Shown one piece after another: positions 36,056 through 44,283 of a stretch of 62,245 nt of DNA. This DNA comes from Bacilli bacterium (lineage in GTDB: Bacteria; Bacillota_I; Bacilli_A; RF39; UBA660). Numbering within the stretch: position 1 is the stretch's first letter; each line of letters opens with the position of its first letter. The notes under the pieces are model-generated. The model made no database searches, was not told the origin of the DNA, and saw only the letters and a list, made by a program, of their open reading frames with translations. The stretch spans positions 1-62,245 of the forward strand of contig JAFOMI010000047.1 in NCBI GenBank assembly GCA_017418945.1, read 5' to 3'. The position numbers and the translations under genes are program-made.

Positions 36056-37868
36056 TTGTTTTTATATCAGTACTGTTAACCCATCCAACATAATTTGAAA
36101 TAACTTCTCCATTTTCATCAACTACATCAAAGTTAACAGATAATTTTACATCGTCATTATATTTTTCTTTACATGCTTTTTCTAATTCGTTTAAAGATAC
36201 AGAATCAGTACATATAACATCAACAACTTCTCCTTTATATACAACTGAAATTAAACTTACTTTATAATCATAATTACCAATTTCACTTGTATTTCCATTT
36301 GGAGATTCATCAAAACTTGTATAATATAAATCAGCATTATCTAATGAAACAATATCACCAACTTTAACATCAAAAGTTTCTGGTTCTTCTTTTTTAGTAT
36401 CACTTACTTCTTCAATATCTTCTTTAGAAGATTCAGAAACCACATCAATCTTCGCAACAATTATTGGCTCTGCAACAGTATTATTTGTTTTTGTTTCTCT
36501 ATTACTTGCTTTAGTTTTATTTTCTGAATAAACACCTTTTGTTTTATTATTTTCAGTCTTATCACTCTTACTATATTCTGAAGTAATACTTGTTGTATTA
36601 CATGTTTTTTTATTAGTATTTTTTAATCCTAAACCACCAAGAGTTAATAAGGCTGCTGCTGCTACTGCAGATACAGAATATTTTAATTTTCTTAATTTTT
36701 CTTTTCTATTTAATAAAATACTATTATTTCTTTTAGCTTCTCTTTTTGCAATCTTTTCTATTTTTCTATATAAAGATCTATTTAAATTACTATCATCAAA
36801 TGAATCAAGATCATAAATAATATCAATTTGATTATTATAATAATCATCACATAAATTAGTATTATTTAATTTATCATAATTTTTTAATAATTCAACAATA
36901 TTTAAATTAATATTACATTTTTCAGAAATATTCTTATCAAGTAAATCATCACTTATTGGTTCATAGTATTTTTTTTCATTATTAACGATAACTTTATATA
37001 TACCATCAAATATCACTTTGATAGAACCATCACTATCTTTATTTATTAATTTAATATTTTTCTTTCTCTTTTTCTTTTTTAAAGTTTTAAAATAATTATC
37101 TTGACTATTACTATAATTAATATCGTTTTTAATAATATCAATTCTATCTAAAAACGCATATTTAATTCTTTTAAAAATATCTACTTCTTCTATAGTAACT
37201 TTTTTATTATTTTCTTTTTCTCTTTTAGCAACATCTTTAATAGATTTTAATAATTCTTTATTATTTATAGTATCTTTGTATTTTTCTAAATCATATATAA
37301 TTTCAATTTGATTATTTAAATATCTATCACATAAATCACTATTATTTTGTTTATCAAAATTTTTTAAAATATTAACTATATTTAAATTAGTATTTATAGT
37401 TTTATCTTTACTATTTTCTATTGCTAAAGAATCAATAAAAGGTTCAGAATAAATTTCTTCGTTATTAGAAAAAATTCTATATATACCATCAAATACTATT
37501 TTTGCATCAAAAAATTTATTTCTAACAATTTTATCTGATGTTAATACTTCTGTAACTTCTTCACCTATACTATCTTCATTATTATCTAAATCTATATCAG
37601 AAAAAGGGTCACTATCTAATTCTTTTTTTGTACTATTTATATTACTTATAATTATATTATCAAAAGGATTAGATGCTTCCTTTTTTTGTTCATTAATTAT
37701 TAATTCTAATTCTTTTTGTTCTTCAATTACTTTTCTAATTGCTTCCCTTATAACTTCAGAAGTATATTCATAATCTTCTTCAGTTTCACTTTTATTTAGC
37801 ATGATTTTCATTCTTCTTAGAATTTCTTTGCTTTGTAAGTATCTCTCCTCTAATTCTTTTTTATTCAT
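36033..37868 (-). CDS. Membrane protein with duplicated cytoplasmic domain, unknown
   Basis: I do not recognise this 611-residue protein. A coiled-coil N-terminus (about 1-70) is followed by two copies of a roughly 100-residue domain (about 119-222 and 283-385) sharing V-F-D-G-I-Y-[RK], N-L-N-I-V-x-[IL]-L-K-N-[FY]-D-K, LCDxY and NNQIxIIYDL, each ending in a Lys-rich helix. A single membrane helix lies at about 398-416 (SVSAVAAAALLTLGGLGL), then a Ser/Thr/Glu-rich linker and a C-terminal extracellular domain (about 505-611). Topology suggests a cytoplasmic sensor or scaffold with an outside domain. Own promoter and strong terminator. Confidence 0.78.
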   Translation of the reverse strand: MNKKELEERYLQSKEILRRMKIMLNKSETEEDYEYTSEVIREAIRKVIEEQKELELIINEQKKEASNPFDNIIISNINSTKKELDSDPFSDIDLDNNEDSIGEEVTEVLTSDKIVRNKFFDAKIVFDGIYRIFSNNEEIYSEPFIDSLAIENSKDKTINTNLNIVNILKNFDKQNNSDLCDRYLNNQIEIIYDLEKYKDTINNKELLKSIKDVAKREKENNKKVTIEEVDIFKRIKYAFLDRIDIIKNDINYSNSQDNYFKTLKKKKRKKNIKLINKDSDGSIKVIFDGIYKVIVNNEKKYYEPISDDLLDKNISEKCNINLNIVELLKNYDKLNNTNLCDDYYNNQIDIIYDLDSFDDSNLNRSLYRKIEKIAKREAKRNNSILLNRKEKLRKLKYSVSAVAAAALLTLGGLGLKNTNKKTCNTTSITSEYSKSDKTENNKTKGVYSENKTKASNRETKTNNTVAEPIIVAKIDVVSESSKEDIEEVSDTKKEEPETFDVKVGDIVSLDNADLYYTSFDESPNGNTSEIGNYDYKVSLISVVYKGEVVDVICTDSVSLNELEKACKEKYNDDVKLSVNFDVVDENGEVISNYVGWVNSTDIKTKSKVLIK

Positions 37869-37893
37869 AAAAAAATTCACCCCATGCCATAAG

Positions 37894-37921
37894 ATTATAG
37901 CACATAATTGAAAAAATGCAA
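37894..37921 (-). promoter_or_regulatory. Sigma-A promoter for the repeat-bearing membrane protein
   Basis: TTGCAT, 16 nt, TATAAT, 26 nt before the start. Confidence 0.6.
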
Positions 37922-37971
37922 ATTTTGAGTGTAAAGTATATGGTTATATAATATAAAAAAATGTAAAATAT

Positions 37972-37999
37972 GAAAAAAAGGTTATAAAAATAACCTCTT
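37972..37999 (-). terminator. Terminator of the bacteriocin-type operon
   Basis: AGGTTAT / ATAACCT stem, 4-nt loop, T7 on the minus strand, immediately after the second peptide gene; it closes the three-gene operon. Confidence 0.8.
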
Positions 38000-38002
38000 T
38001 TT

Positions 38003-38170
38003 TTAAAAATCACATAAGTTATTATTTATAAGTCTTCTAATTGATGAACCAAAATATCTACCTAAATCAGTAAATAAATCAAATCCTCTCACAAACGTAT
38101 TTAACAATGATGTTGTTATTCCACCACCTGCATAAATGCTTTTCTCTTCTATTTTTGTTAATTCCTTCAT
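38003..38170 (-). CDS. Double-glycine-leader peptide B (bacteriocin-like precursor)
   Basis: 55 codons of precursor. The first 16 residues, MKELTKIEEKSIYAGG, match the double-glycine leader consensus (L and E/I positions before GG). The predicted mature part is about 39 residues, starts GITTSLLNTF, is amphipathic with Arg (FVRGFDLF, GRYFGSSIRR) and ends NNNLCDF with one cysteine. SD AGGAGG is 4 nt before the ATG, and the gene begins 8 nt after peptide A. Probably exported and cut by the C39-type transporter encoded two genes upstream. Activity is inferred, not shown. Confidence 0.8.
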   Translation of the reverse strand: MKELTKIEEKSIYAGGGITTSLLNTFVRGFDLFTDLGRYFGSSIRRLINNNLCDF

Positions 38171-38178
38171 ATTTCCTC

Positions 38179-38322
38179 CTATCTACATTTAAATGGTCTA
38201 GTTATACCGTCTATTACACCTATAATAAATGATATTCCTGCGGTTATGGCAGCATAAATACCTGCATTCATCATTCCACCAGCATAAATCTTTTTTATTT
38301 CATTATTTTTTAACTCAATCAT
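38179..38322 (-). CDS. Double-glycine-leader peptide A (bacteriocin-like precursor)
   Basis: 47-residue precursor beginning MIELKNNEIKKIYAGG, a double-glycine leader very like that of peptide B. The mature part of about 31 residues is hydrophobic and Gly/Ala/Ile-rich (MMNAGIYAAITAGIS, GVIDGI) with GxxxG-like spacing and ends RPFKCR with one cysteine. SD GGGGG overlaps the stop of the transporter gene, whose end lies 8 nt upstream. The paired small peptides, one hydrophobic and one more charged, suggest a class IIb two-peptide bacteriocin or a signalling pair. Confidence 0.82.
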   Translation of the reverse strand: MIELKNNEIKKIYAGGMMNAGIYAAITAGISFIIGVIDGITRPFKCR

Positions 38323-38330
38323 AAATCCCC

Positions 38331-40325
38331 CTATATTTCTATAACTTTATTAAATAAATCTTTATTATTTAATCTATGAGATATTAAAACTATTGTCTTT
38401 TTATACTCATTTTTTATATTTTCTAAAATTTTTCTTTCAGTTTCAACATCTATTTCATTCATTGTTTCATCAAAAACAATCATATCCGTTTCTCTTAAAA
38501 GTGCCCTTGCTATTAAGAGTTTTTGTCTTTCACCACCACTTAAATTAATACCATTTTCTTCTATTATATAATCTAAATTAATATTTTTCTTTTTTAGTAC
38601 TTTATCAAGTGTTGATACTTTTAATGCCTTCTCTATCTCTACTTTTTTAGCATTTTTATACATTAAAATATTATTCTTTAATGAATCTGTAAATATATAT
38701 TCTTTTTGAGATATAAGACATATATTATTCTTTATACTTGATTCCTTAACCTCATTAATATTTATATTATTAATAAGTATTTTCCCCGAATTATTAACAA
38801 TGTCTTTATTAAGTATTTTAAATATTGTAGATTTTCCTTTTCCACTCTCTCCAAATAATAAGATATAATCTCCTCTATTTATATCAATATTAAATTTAGA
38901 TAGAATTTTATTATTATTACATGTATATGACACATCAATAAATTCAATATTATCTATACTCTTAATACTTTTATTCCCATCACAAGAATCTTTAATATTA
39001 AGTAAATTATTTATTCTTTTATATGAGAGAAAAGAATTATTGTATGCTTTATATAGTGATATTATATTTTTTAAAGAATTAAAATAAGTCAAAAATAAAG
39101 TATAAACCATTGTTAATTCTCCCAATGTCAATTTATTGTTATTAATAAGATAGATACTTGTAAATATTAGAATTATAATGCCATAGTTTTCTAACAATTT
39201 AGAAAATAAGTTTTCTAAGGAAAGTGCGAATGAATAATTATTGTATGAATTAATGCAGCTTGCTTTGTTTTCTTTTTGATTATCAATTATTTTATTATCT
39301 AGATTAAGATTTTTAATAGTATCTATTCCTATTAAATTTTCAACAAATTTTGAATTAAGATTTACCTCCTTTTCTTTATATTGAGTGAATAAATTTATTT
39401 CTTCTTTCTTTAAATATAAAACAAGACAAATATAAATAGTAGATATAAATATAAGAATAATAAATAATTTAAAATCTATAAATAATATAATCACAAGTAT
39501 AAAAAATAAAAATATAATATCAAGTATCGACGATGTTGTTAAAATAAATAAAAAATTCTTAATAATAATTAAATCATTAATCTTAGAAGTAGTATCACCT
39601 ATTGGTCTTAAATGATGATATTTTTGTGGAAGAGAATATATTTTTTCATAGACTCTACTACTTAATGAATAATCTATACTATTATTTAATTTAATAGAAT
39701 GATTATATTTTATAAAATCTATCAATTCTTTTACTAATAATAATATAAAGAATGTTAAATAATTATGGTTAGTTTTTTTATCAAATAAACCTTTAACAAG
39801 TATTGAAAAAGATATACCTAAGATACATGAAATAAATGACAAAACCATTAATACTATTATTTTATTTTTATTTTCTTTTATAATATTAATTAAATAATTA
39901 TGGTAATAGTTTTTTTCTTTAATGACATTCCCCTTTTTATCAAATGTAATTATAATATTTTGCCATTCTTTCTTAAATTCTTCACGAGAATAATAAAGTC
40001 TTCCTCTAATTGGATCAAAAATAGATATATATTCATTTTCTACTTTATCTATAATAACAAAATGATTTATATTATTAATCTTAATAAGTGCGATTAACGG
40101 AAAGTTTAATCCATATAAATCACTTATCTTACATTTAAAAGCCTTTGATGAAAAACCTATTTTATTTGAAACATTAATCAAATTATAAATTGAAGTTCCA
40201 TTCTCATTAGTATTTGTAAGTGTTCTTAATTTTTCTATATCTATATTTCCTTTATAATATCTTACAATATTATATAAGCAACAAATACCACAATCAACTA
40301 AACCTTCTTGTCTAACATATCTCAT
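38331..40325 (-). CDS. Peptidase-containing ABC exporter (C39 domain)
   Basis: Cleaves double-glycine leaders and exports the peptide. 664 residues: N-terminal C39 cysteine peptidase with catalytic Cys in EGLVDCGICCLYNIVRYY (about 7-24), His in NNINHFVIIDKV and Asp in IFDPIRG; then a six-helix membrane domain (about 155-430); then the ATPase with Walker A LLFGESGKGKSTIFK, signature NLSGGERQKLLIARAL and Walker B IVFDETMNEID. It heads an operon with two small GG-leader peptide genes 8 nt apart. No HlyD-type accessory gene is seen. Codon use and A+T content look like the neighbours. Confidence 0.93.
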   Translation of the reverse strand: MRYVRQEGLVDCGICCLYNIVRYYKGNIDIEKLRTLTNTNENGTSIYNLINVSNKIGFSSKAFKCKISDLYGLNFPLIALIKINNINHFVIIDKVENEYISIFDPIRGRLYYSREEFKKEWQNIIITFDKKGNVIKEKNYYHNYLINIIKENKNKIIVLMVLSFISCILGISFSILVKGLFDKKTNHNYLTFFILLLVKELIDFIKYNHSIKLNNSIDYSLSSRVYEKIYSLPQKYHHLRPIGDTTSKINDLIIIKNFLFILTTSSILDIIFLFFILVIILFIDFKLFIILIFISTIYICLVLYLKKEEINLFTQYKEKEVNLNSKFVENLIGIDTIKNLNLDNKIIDNQKENKASCINSYNNYSFALSLENLFSKLLENYGIIILIFTSIYLINNNKLTLGELTMVYTLFLTYFNSLKNIISLYKAYNNSFLSYKRINNLLNIKDSCDGNKSIKSIDNIEFIDVSYTCNNNKILSKFNIDINRGDYILLFGESGKGKSTIFKILNKDIVNNSGKILINNININEVKESSIKNNICLISQKEYIFTDSLKNNILMYKNAKKVEIEKALKVSTLDKVLKKKNINLDYIIEENGINLSGGERQKLLIARALLRETDMIVFDETMNEIDVETERKILENIKNEYKKTIVLISHRLNNKDLFNKVIEI

Positions 40326-40360
40326 TTTTTCTCCTCCAATGATAATATTAACTACAAAAT

Positions 40361-40392
40361 AAAAAGAATCCCTTAATTTAAGGATTCTTTTT
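40361..40392 (-). terminator. Terminator between the membrane protein gene and the exporter operon
   Basis: AAAAAGAATCC / GGATTCTTTTT 11-bp stem with T run. I could not place a convincing promoter for the exporter between this hairpin and its ATG, so read-through may matter. Confidence 0.75.
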
Positions 40393-41290
40393 AATATAAT
40401 TTCACACTATCTAATATTTCTTCTAATTCATTACTATATTGTTCATAGTTATTCTTAATAATTACTTCAACAGTATATATTAAATAATTAGGTTTACTTT
40501 TAAAAGTTATTATAGATATTTTATAAACACACAATGAAGACTCAGCAGTTTTACCAGCATATTCTATTGTAGTAATTGTTTTATCATCTTTATCTATTAC
40601 TTTCTTATCATTTAATAATTCAAATTTTTCTTTTCCTTCTTTAATATCACTTATACCTTTTTTAATATAATCATCAGCACTCTTTTGTTCATATTTTTCT
40701 ATATCATAAGTAAATGCAGTAAATATTATATTTTTTGATTTATTAATAACATATAGGTCATATTCACCAACTTCTTTTTTCTTATATCCATGTCTAAAAG
40801 TAAATGATGCTAATTCATCTTTAGTTCTATATTCATTTCTTTCTTCTTCAATCATTTTTTCTTTCAATCTAATTTCAGTTATACTTTTTGAATAAGTACT
40901 ATATCCAAATAAGAATATAATTATAAAAAATAGCACCGGAATTAAGAATAAAGAATAATTAAACATTATTCTATCTTCTCTATTAATATATTTAATAACA
41001 TAATAAGGAATTGCAAATATACTAAATATAGTAAGTAAAATAATCCATATTATTTTTTTCTTAATAGAAAAGCTTTCATCTTTAATAACCAATTTAACAA
41101 AATATATTACTTCAATAAATAGCAAAATTATTAAAAGTATAAATAATAATATATAAAATATAGTTCCAGAGCTCAATAATAAACTTTCAATTTTCTTAAC
41201 TTCTAATAATATTTTTATTATTGGAAATATAGATAAAAATAAAAATATCATTAATGGAGGAACTATATATATTGTTTTGCTTTTTTTCAT
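40391..41290 (-). CDS. Four-helix membrane protein with C-terminal outer domain, unknown
   Basis: 299 residues: four hydrophobic segments (about 7-26, 42-66, 82-102, 113-133) and a soluble C-terminal domain (about 150-299) of alternating strands and helices. I do not recognise it. It lies immediately upstream of the peptide exporter, so an immunity or sensing role is conceivable but unsupported. It is transcribed from a promoter that overlaps back-to-back with that of a secreted protein on the plus strand. Confidence 0.72.
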   Translation of the reverse strand: MKKSKTIYIVPPLMIFLFLSIFPIIKILLEVKKIESLLLSSGTIFYILLFILLIILLFIEVIYFVKLVIKDESFSIKKKIIWIILLTIFSIFAIPYYVIKYINREDRIMFNYSLFLIPVLFFIIIFLFGYSTYSKSITEIRLKEKMIEEERNEYRTKDELASFTFRHGYKKKEVGEYDLYVINKSKNIIFTAFTYDIEKYEQKSADDYIKKGISDIKEGKEKFELLNDKKVIDKDDKTITTIEYAGKTAESSLCVYKISIITFKSKPNYLIYTVEVIIKNNYEQYSNELEEILDSVKLY

Positions 41291-41305
41291 ATTATCACCT
41301 ATTTA

Positions 41306-41355
41306 ATTATAACACATATCACAAAATTGACAAATATCATTTTTAAAGATATAAT
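41306..41355. promoter_or_regulatory. Overlapping divergent promoters
   Basis: Plus strand: TTGACA (41327-41332), 17 nt, TATAAT (41350-41355). Minus strand: TTGTCA (41328-41333), 16 nt, TATAAT (41306-41311). The two -35 boxes occupy almost the same bases, so polymerases on the two sides must compete, and a single regulator site could control both genes. Confidence 0.75.
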
Positions 41356-41384
41356 CTAAACTATTGTCAAAAAGGAGAAATAAT

Positions 41385-42143
41385 ATGAAAAAGAATGAAT
41401 TAAAAAGGAAACTAGTATTATTATCACTTTTAGCAACTCTTGGAATTAACTCATATAATAATACTGTATACGCAAAAGATGAAGGTACTACGCAACATAT
41501 TTCTAGTATGAAAAATAATAGTATTTTATTAATGAATAAAGTAAAATATTATTCAAATGTATTTGGAATAAAAGAAGAATGCATAGTTGATTATATTAAA
41601 CGTATGTATTCTGAAGAAGGACATGAAGATTTCTTAGAAATGAATATAGAATTACAAACATTAACTGCAGCTAGAAATCTATATTATACATATGATGAAT
41701 CATATAAAACTAATACTGATTATGAAGTAACTCTAGAAATAGAAGAATTAGTAGAAAAATATTCTGAAATATATGGTATTAATAAAGAAGTTGCATTATC
41801 AATAGTTTATTGTGAATGTGGATCAGATGTAGATAGTTATAATTATTTAGTAAATAATAATCCTGCTGGTCTAGGTCCTTATATGTATTTTGAAAATAAA
41901 GAAATTGGTGTTATATATTTTATAGATTTATTAAAATATGATTATGGCTGCACAAAAGATAGTGGGACTGAATTCTTATCAAGTATAGCTTCAACATATT
42001 GTGAAAATCCAAGTCACTGGCTTGATTTAACTACACCATTTTATTATAACCTAGTTGAAGACTATTATTATAAAAAACCAGAACTAAGAGATAAGAAAAA
42101 AATTATACCACAAAGTCTTAAAATAGAAGAAAAATTGAAGTAA
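41385..42143 (+). CDS. Secreted protein, possible lysozyme-like cell wall hydrolase
   Basis: 252 residues with a signal peptide (about 1-27, LVLLSLLATLGINSYNNTVYA) and no anchor. The C-terminal half contains VALSIVYCECGSDVD and NNNPAGLG followed by a regularly spaced helix, which recalls glucosaminidase/lysozyme-fold enzymes (catalytic Glu in the CECG block, N-N-P-x-G-[IL] after it); this is a weak similarity judged by eye. Start chosen for AGGAG 8 nt upstream. Perfect sigma-A promoter. Divergent from the four-helix membrane protein. Confidence 0.75.
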   Translation: MKKNELKRKLVLLSLLATLGINSYNNTVYAKDEGTTQHISSMKNNSILLMNKVKYYSNVFGIKEECIVDYIKRMYSEEGHEDFLEMNIELQTLTAARNLYYTYDESYKTNTDYEVTLEIEELVEKYSEIYGINKEVALSIVYCECGSDVDSYNYLVNNNPAGLGPYMYFENKEIGVIYFIDLLKYDYGCTKDSGTEFLSSIASTYCENPSHWLDLTTPFYYNLVEDYYYKKPELRDKKKIIPQSLKIEEKLK

Positions 42144-42168
42144 CAAAACGTTACTTCAATTTTTTTAT
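42132..42168. terminator. Bidirectional terminator
   Basis: AAATTGAAGTAAC / GTTACTTCAATTT 13-bp stem with T runs on both strands, between the convergent secreted-protein and SPFH genes. Confidence 0.85.
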
Positions 42169-42950
42169 TGAATAATATTTGAAATATCAAAAATAGAACC
42201 AGAACCAGTTACTTTTGGTAATTCACCATTCCACTTTTCTATCATTTTTTCTTTAACAATATTGTCTGTTAAACTTTGCATTTTTAAATCATTTGCTTTT
42301 TTCTCAGCTTCTGCTGCAACTATTTTCTTTTCAGCATCAACTTTAGCCTTTTCAAGTTCTTGTTTTGCAGTTAAAACTTTTTGTTCTGCAACTTGTTTTT
42401 CTTCTATTGCTTTTGAAAATTCTTCACTAAATCTAAAATTAGTAATATTAAAATCACTAACAGTTAATCCATATTTTTTTATCTTTTTATTTATTTCTTC
42501 CATACATTTATCACTAACTTCACTTCTATTAGTAATTAATTCTTCAGCAGTATATTTACTTGTTACTGCTTTAATACTTTCTTGAATTGCTGGTTCTAAA
42601 ACAATATCTTTATAACCCAAACCTACAGTTTTATATAATTTAAATGCTTTAGTACTTTCAACTTGGTAGTTAACCGCTAAATCCATTTCTACTTCTTGTA
42701 AATCTTTACTTGAACTTACTGTTTTAACTTCTATTTTTTGAACTCTAACATTCATTTTAACAATTTTTTCTATAACTGGAAGTTTATAATTAATACCTTC
42801 TTTTAATTCTTTATTAATTACTTTACCAAATCTTACTCTAATTCCTACTTCACCAGATCTAATAGTTCTAAAACATGAACCAAATACTATTACAACAATG
42901 CATAATATTGAAATCATAATTATATTGTTTCTCTTAAAAATTTTTTTCAT
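42165..42950 (-). CDS. SPFH/prohibitin family membrane protein
   Basis: 261 residues: an N-terminal membrane helix (about 8-25), an SPFH domain (about 28-190, RSGEVGIRVRFGKVI, INYKLPVIEKIVKMNVRVQK, FRFSEEFSKAIEEKQVAEQ) and a Lys/Glu/Ala coiled coil, as in bacterial prohibitins that organise membrane microdomains. SD AGGAGG. Preceded by a 130-nt leader with promoter, conserved-looking hairpins and a terminator, suggesting control by attenuation. Function in the cell not assignable. Confidence 0.9.
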   Translation of the reverse strand: MKKIFKRNNIIMISILCIVVIVFGSCFRTIRSGEVGIRVRFGKVINKELKEGINYKLPVIEKIVKMNVRVQKIEVKTVSSSKDLQEVEMDLAVNYQVESTKAFKLYKTVGLGYKDIVLEPAIQESIKAVTSKYTAEELITNRSEVSDKCMEEINKKIKKYGLTVSDFNITNFRFSEEFSKAIEEKQVAEQKVLTAKQELEKAKVDAEKKIVAAEAEKKANDLKMQSLTDNIVKEKMIEKWNGELPKVTGSGSIFDISNIIQ

Positions 42951-43080
42951 AAAACCTCCTCTACTTAAGAAAACAAGACTTTTATTATAAAAATAAAAGT
43001 CTTGTTCTTTAATTGATAATCCAGGATAAAACCGATTGTTGAATTACCACCATTAATAATGGAACTACTCCCTCTTAAGT
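42951..43080 (-). promoter_or_regulatory. Riboswitch-like attenuator leader of the SPFH gene
   Basis: Layout on the minus strand: promoter, GAGGGAGTAGTT, hairpin CCATTATTAATGG, hairpin AATCGG(TTTTAT)CC-TG-GATT, then a 15-bp hairpin AACAAGACTTTTATT / AATAAAAGTCTTGTT with TTTTCTT, then SD GAGGAGG. ACTTAAGAG near the 5' end (43072-43080) can pair with TTCTTAAGT (42962-42970) just before the SD. The GGGAGTAG start recalls the yybP-ykoY (Mn2+) riboswitch, but the rest does not match well. Not assigned to a family. Confidence 0.6.
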
Positions 43081-43086
43081 GATTTA

Positions 43087-43115
43087 ATATTACCATATTT
43101 TACTATTTTTGTCAA
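43087..43115 (-). promoter_or_regulatory. Sigma-A promoter for the SPFH leader
   Basis: TTGACA, 17 nt, TAATAT; transcript start expected near 43080. Confidence 0.75.
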
Positions 43116-43140
43116 TATACAGTAAAGTTAAGTAAATAAG

Positions 43141-43167
43141 AAAAAAGAACTTGCTAAAGCAAATTCT
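43141..43167 (-). terminator. Terminator after tRNA-Arg
   Basis: AGAATTTGC / GCAAGTTCT stem (one G-U), 4-nt loop, T6 on the minus strand. Confidence 0.8.
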
Positions 43168-43180
43168 TTTATATTTTAAA

Positions 43181-43257
<77 letters not shown>

Positions 43258-43283
43258 AACATGTCATTTCAAATGACATATAA

Positions 43284-43312
43284 ATAATATCACAAAAAAT
43301 TTAATTTATCAA
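43284..43312 (-). promoter_or_regulatory. Promoter of tRNA-Arg
   Basis: TTGATA, 17 nt, TATTAT; followed by a 9-bp inverted repeat ATGTCATTT/AAATGACAT right before the tRNA, probably a processing or leader hairpin. Confidence 0.65.
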
Positions 43313-43319
43313 GTAATTT

Positions 43320-44213
43320 TTAAAATTCTTTATTATTTACATAAAAATGTACGTTACTAACTTCAATACTATCTTCTAAAGAATAAGAAATACTATAAAT
43401 TACCTCTTCTAAAATTTTATTATCATCTTTTGAATTTAATATACAATTATTAAAATATAGATTAATTTCTCCATCTTCTAATGTATAACTCATAAGTTTA
43501 GTATCATAATTCAAATAACTAATTAAATTAGTTTCATAAGAACTTTTACTTGATAATTCATCTATAATAATATTTACTTTATCATCTTTTGAATTAATAT
43601 ATTTAGTTACTGGAATATAATATGGTGTCCCATTACTATTAGAATTATAATATAAAGTTATTTTAGTAACATCTTTTAAAGAATCTATATCTAATATTTT
43701 ATTAATTCCAATATCTCTTGTATATTCCTTATCAAAGAACTCGTTATATTCATTTTCTACTAATATATTAACATATTTAATATTTGAAATACTAGTAAGA
43801 GTATAAGTAATACATTCAATCATCCTTTCTTTATTAACAGTTTCTTTTAATATTTGATTTGAAAATGAAACTTCTATATGATTATTATTAATTTTTATAC
43901 TATTTATAGTAGTTTTTTCTGGAATTATAGCTTTAAAAGATTCAGGTATCTTATTTTTATTTACTCCATTAATAATTAAAGAATCTAATAAGTCTTTAGC
44001 CAGCTTTTCTTTTTCAATTGATTTAACTGATATTTTTGTTTTAGCAACATAACCATTTTTATCTAATAAAAATATATCATGATAATTTGTAGTAATTGTT
44101 TCTATAGTATTTAATTTATATGTTTTTTTTGATGGAAATAAATAAAGTAAGAATAAAACAAATAATAACATTGTCATTTTTAAAATTCTATTCATAGAAG
44201 ATTTTTTTATCAT
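43320..44213 (-). CDS. gerM: GerM-type spore protein
   Basis: 297 residues: an N-terminal membrane/signal helix (about 12-25, TMLLFVLFLLYLFPS) and two GerMN domains (about 50-160 and 185-297), each with the pattern of a strand Y-x-x-N or I-S-V-K, an LL-x-[GS] helix and a final NVHFYVN/NILVENEY strand. In Bacillus GerM is a mother-cell protein of the sigma-E/sigma-K programme needed for the SpoIIIA-SpoIIQ complex and germination. The ATG with AGGTGA 7 nt upstream is chosen; a longer frame overlaps gerE. Placed right after gerE. Confidence 0.85.
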   Translation of the reverse strand: MIKKSSMNRILKMTMLLFVLFLLYLFPSKKTYKLNTIETITTNYHDIFLLDKNGYVAKTKISVKSIEKEKLAKDLLDSLIINGVNKNKIPESFKAIIPEKTTINSIKINNNHIEVSFSNQILKETVNKERMIECITYTLTSISNIKYVNILVENEYNEFFDKEYTRDIGINKILDIDSLKDVTKITLYYNSNSNGTPYYIPVTKYINSKDDKVNIIIDELSSKSSYETNLISYLNYDTKLMSYTLEDGEINLYFNNCILNSKDDNKILEEVIYSISYSLEDSIEVSNVHFYVNNKEF

Positions 44214-44250
44214 AAGTTTATCACCTAGTAAAATATATGAAATCATAAAT

Positions 44251-44283
44251 AAAAAAATGAGAAATCTAAATAGATATCTCATT
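44251..44283 (-). terminator. Terminator after gerE
   Basis: ATGAGA-T-ATCTA / TAGAT-T-TCTCAT hairpin and T7; overlaps the gerE end and precedes gerM. Confidence 0.7.

Noticed and set aside
42951-43080. Firm yybP-ykoY (Mn2+) riboswitch call for the SPFH leader
   Set aside because: Only the GGGAGTAG-like start fits; the second conserved loop and its partner could not be found, and the target gene is not a metal transporter.
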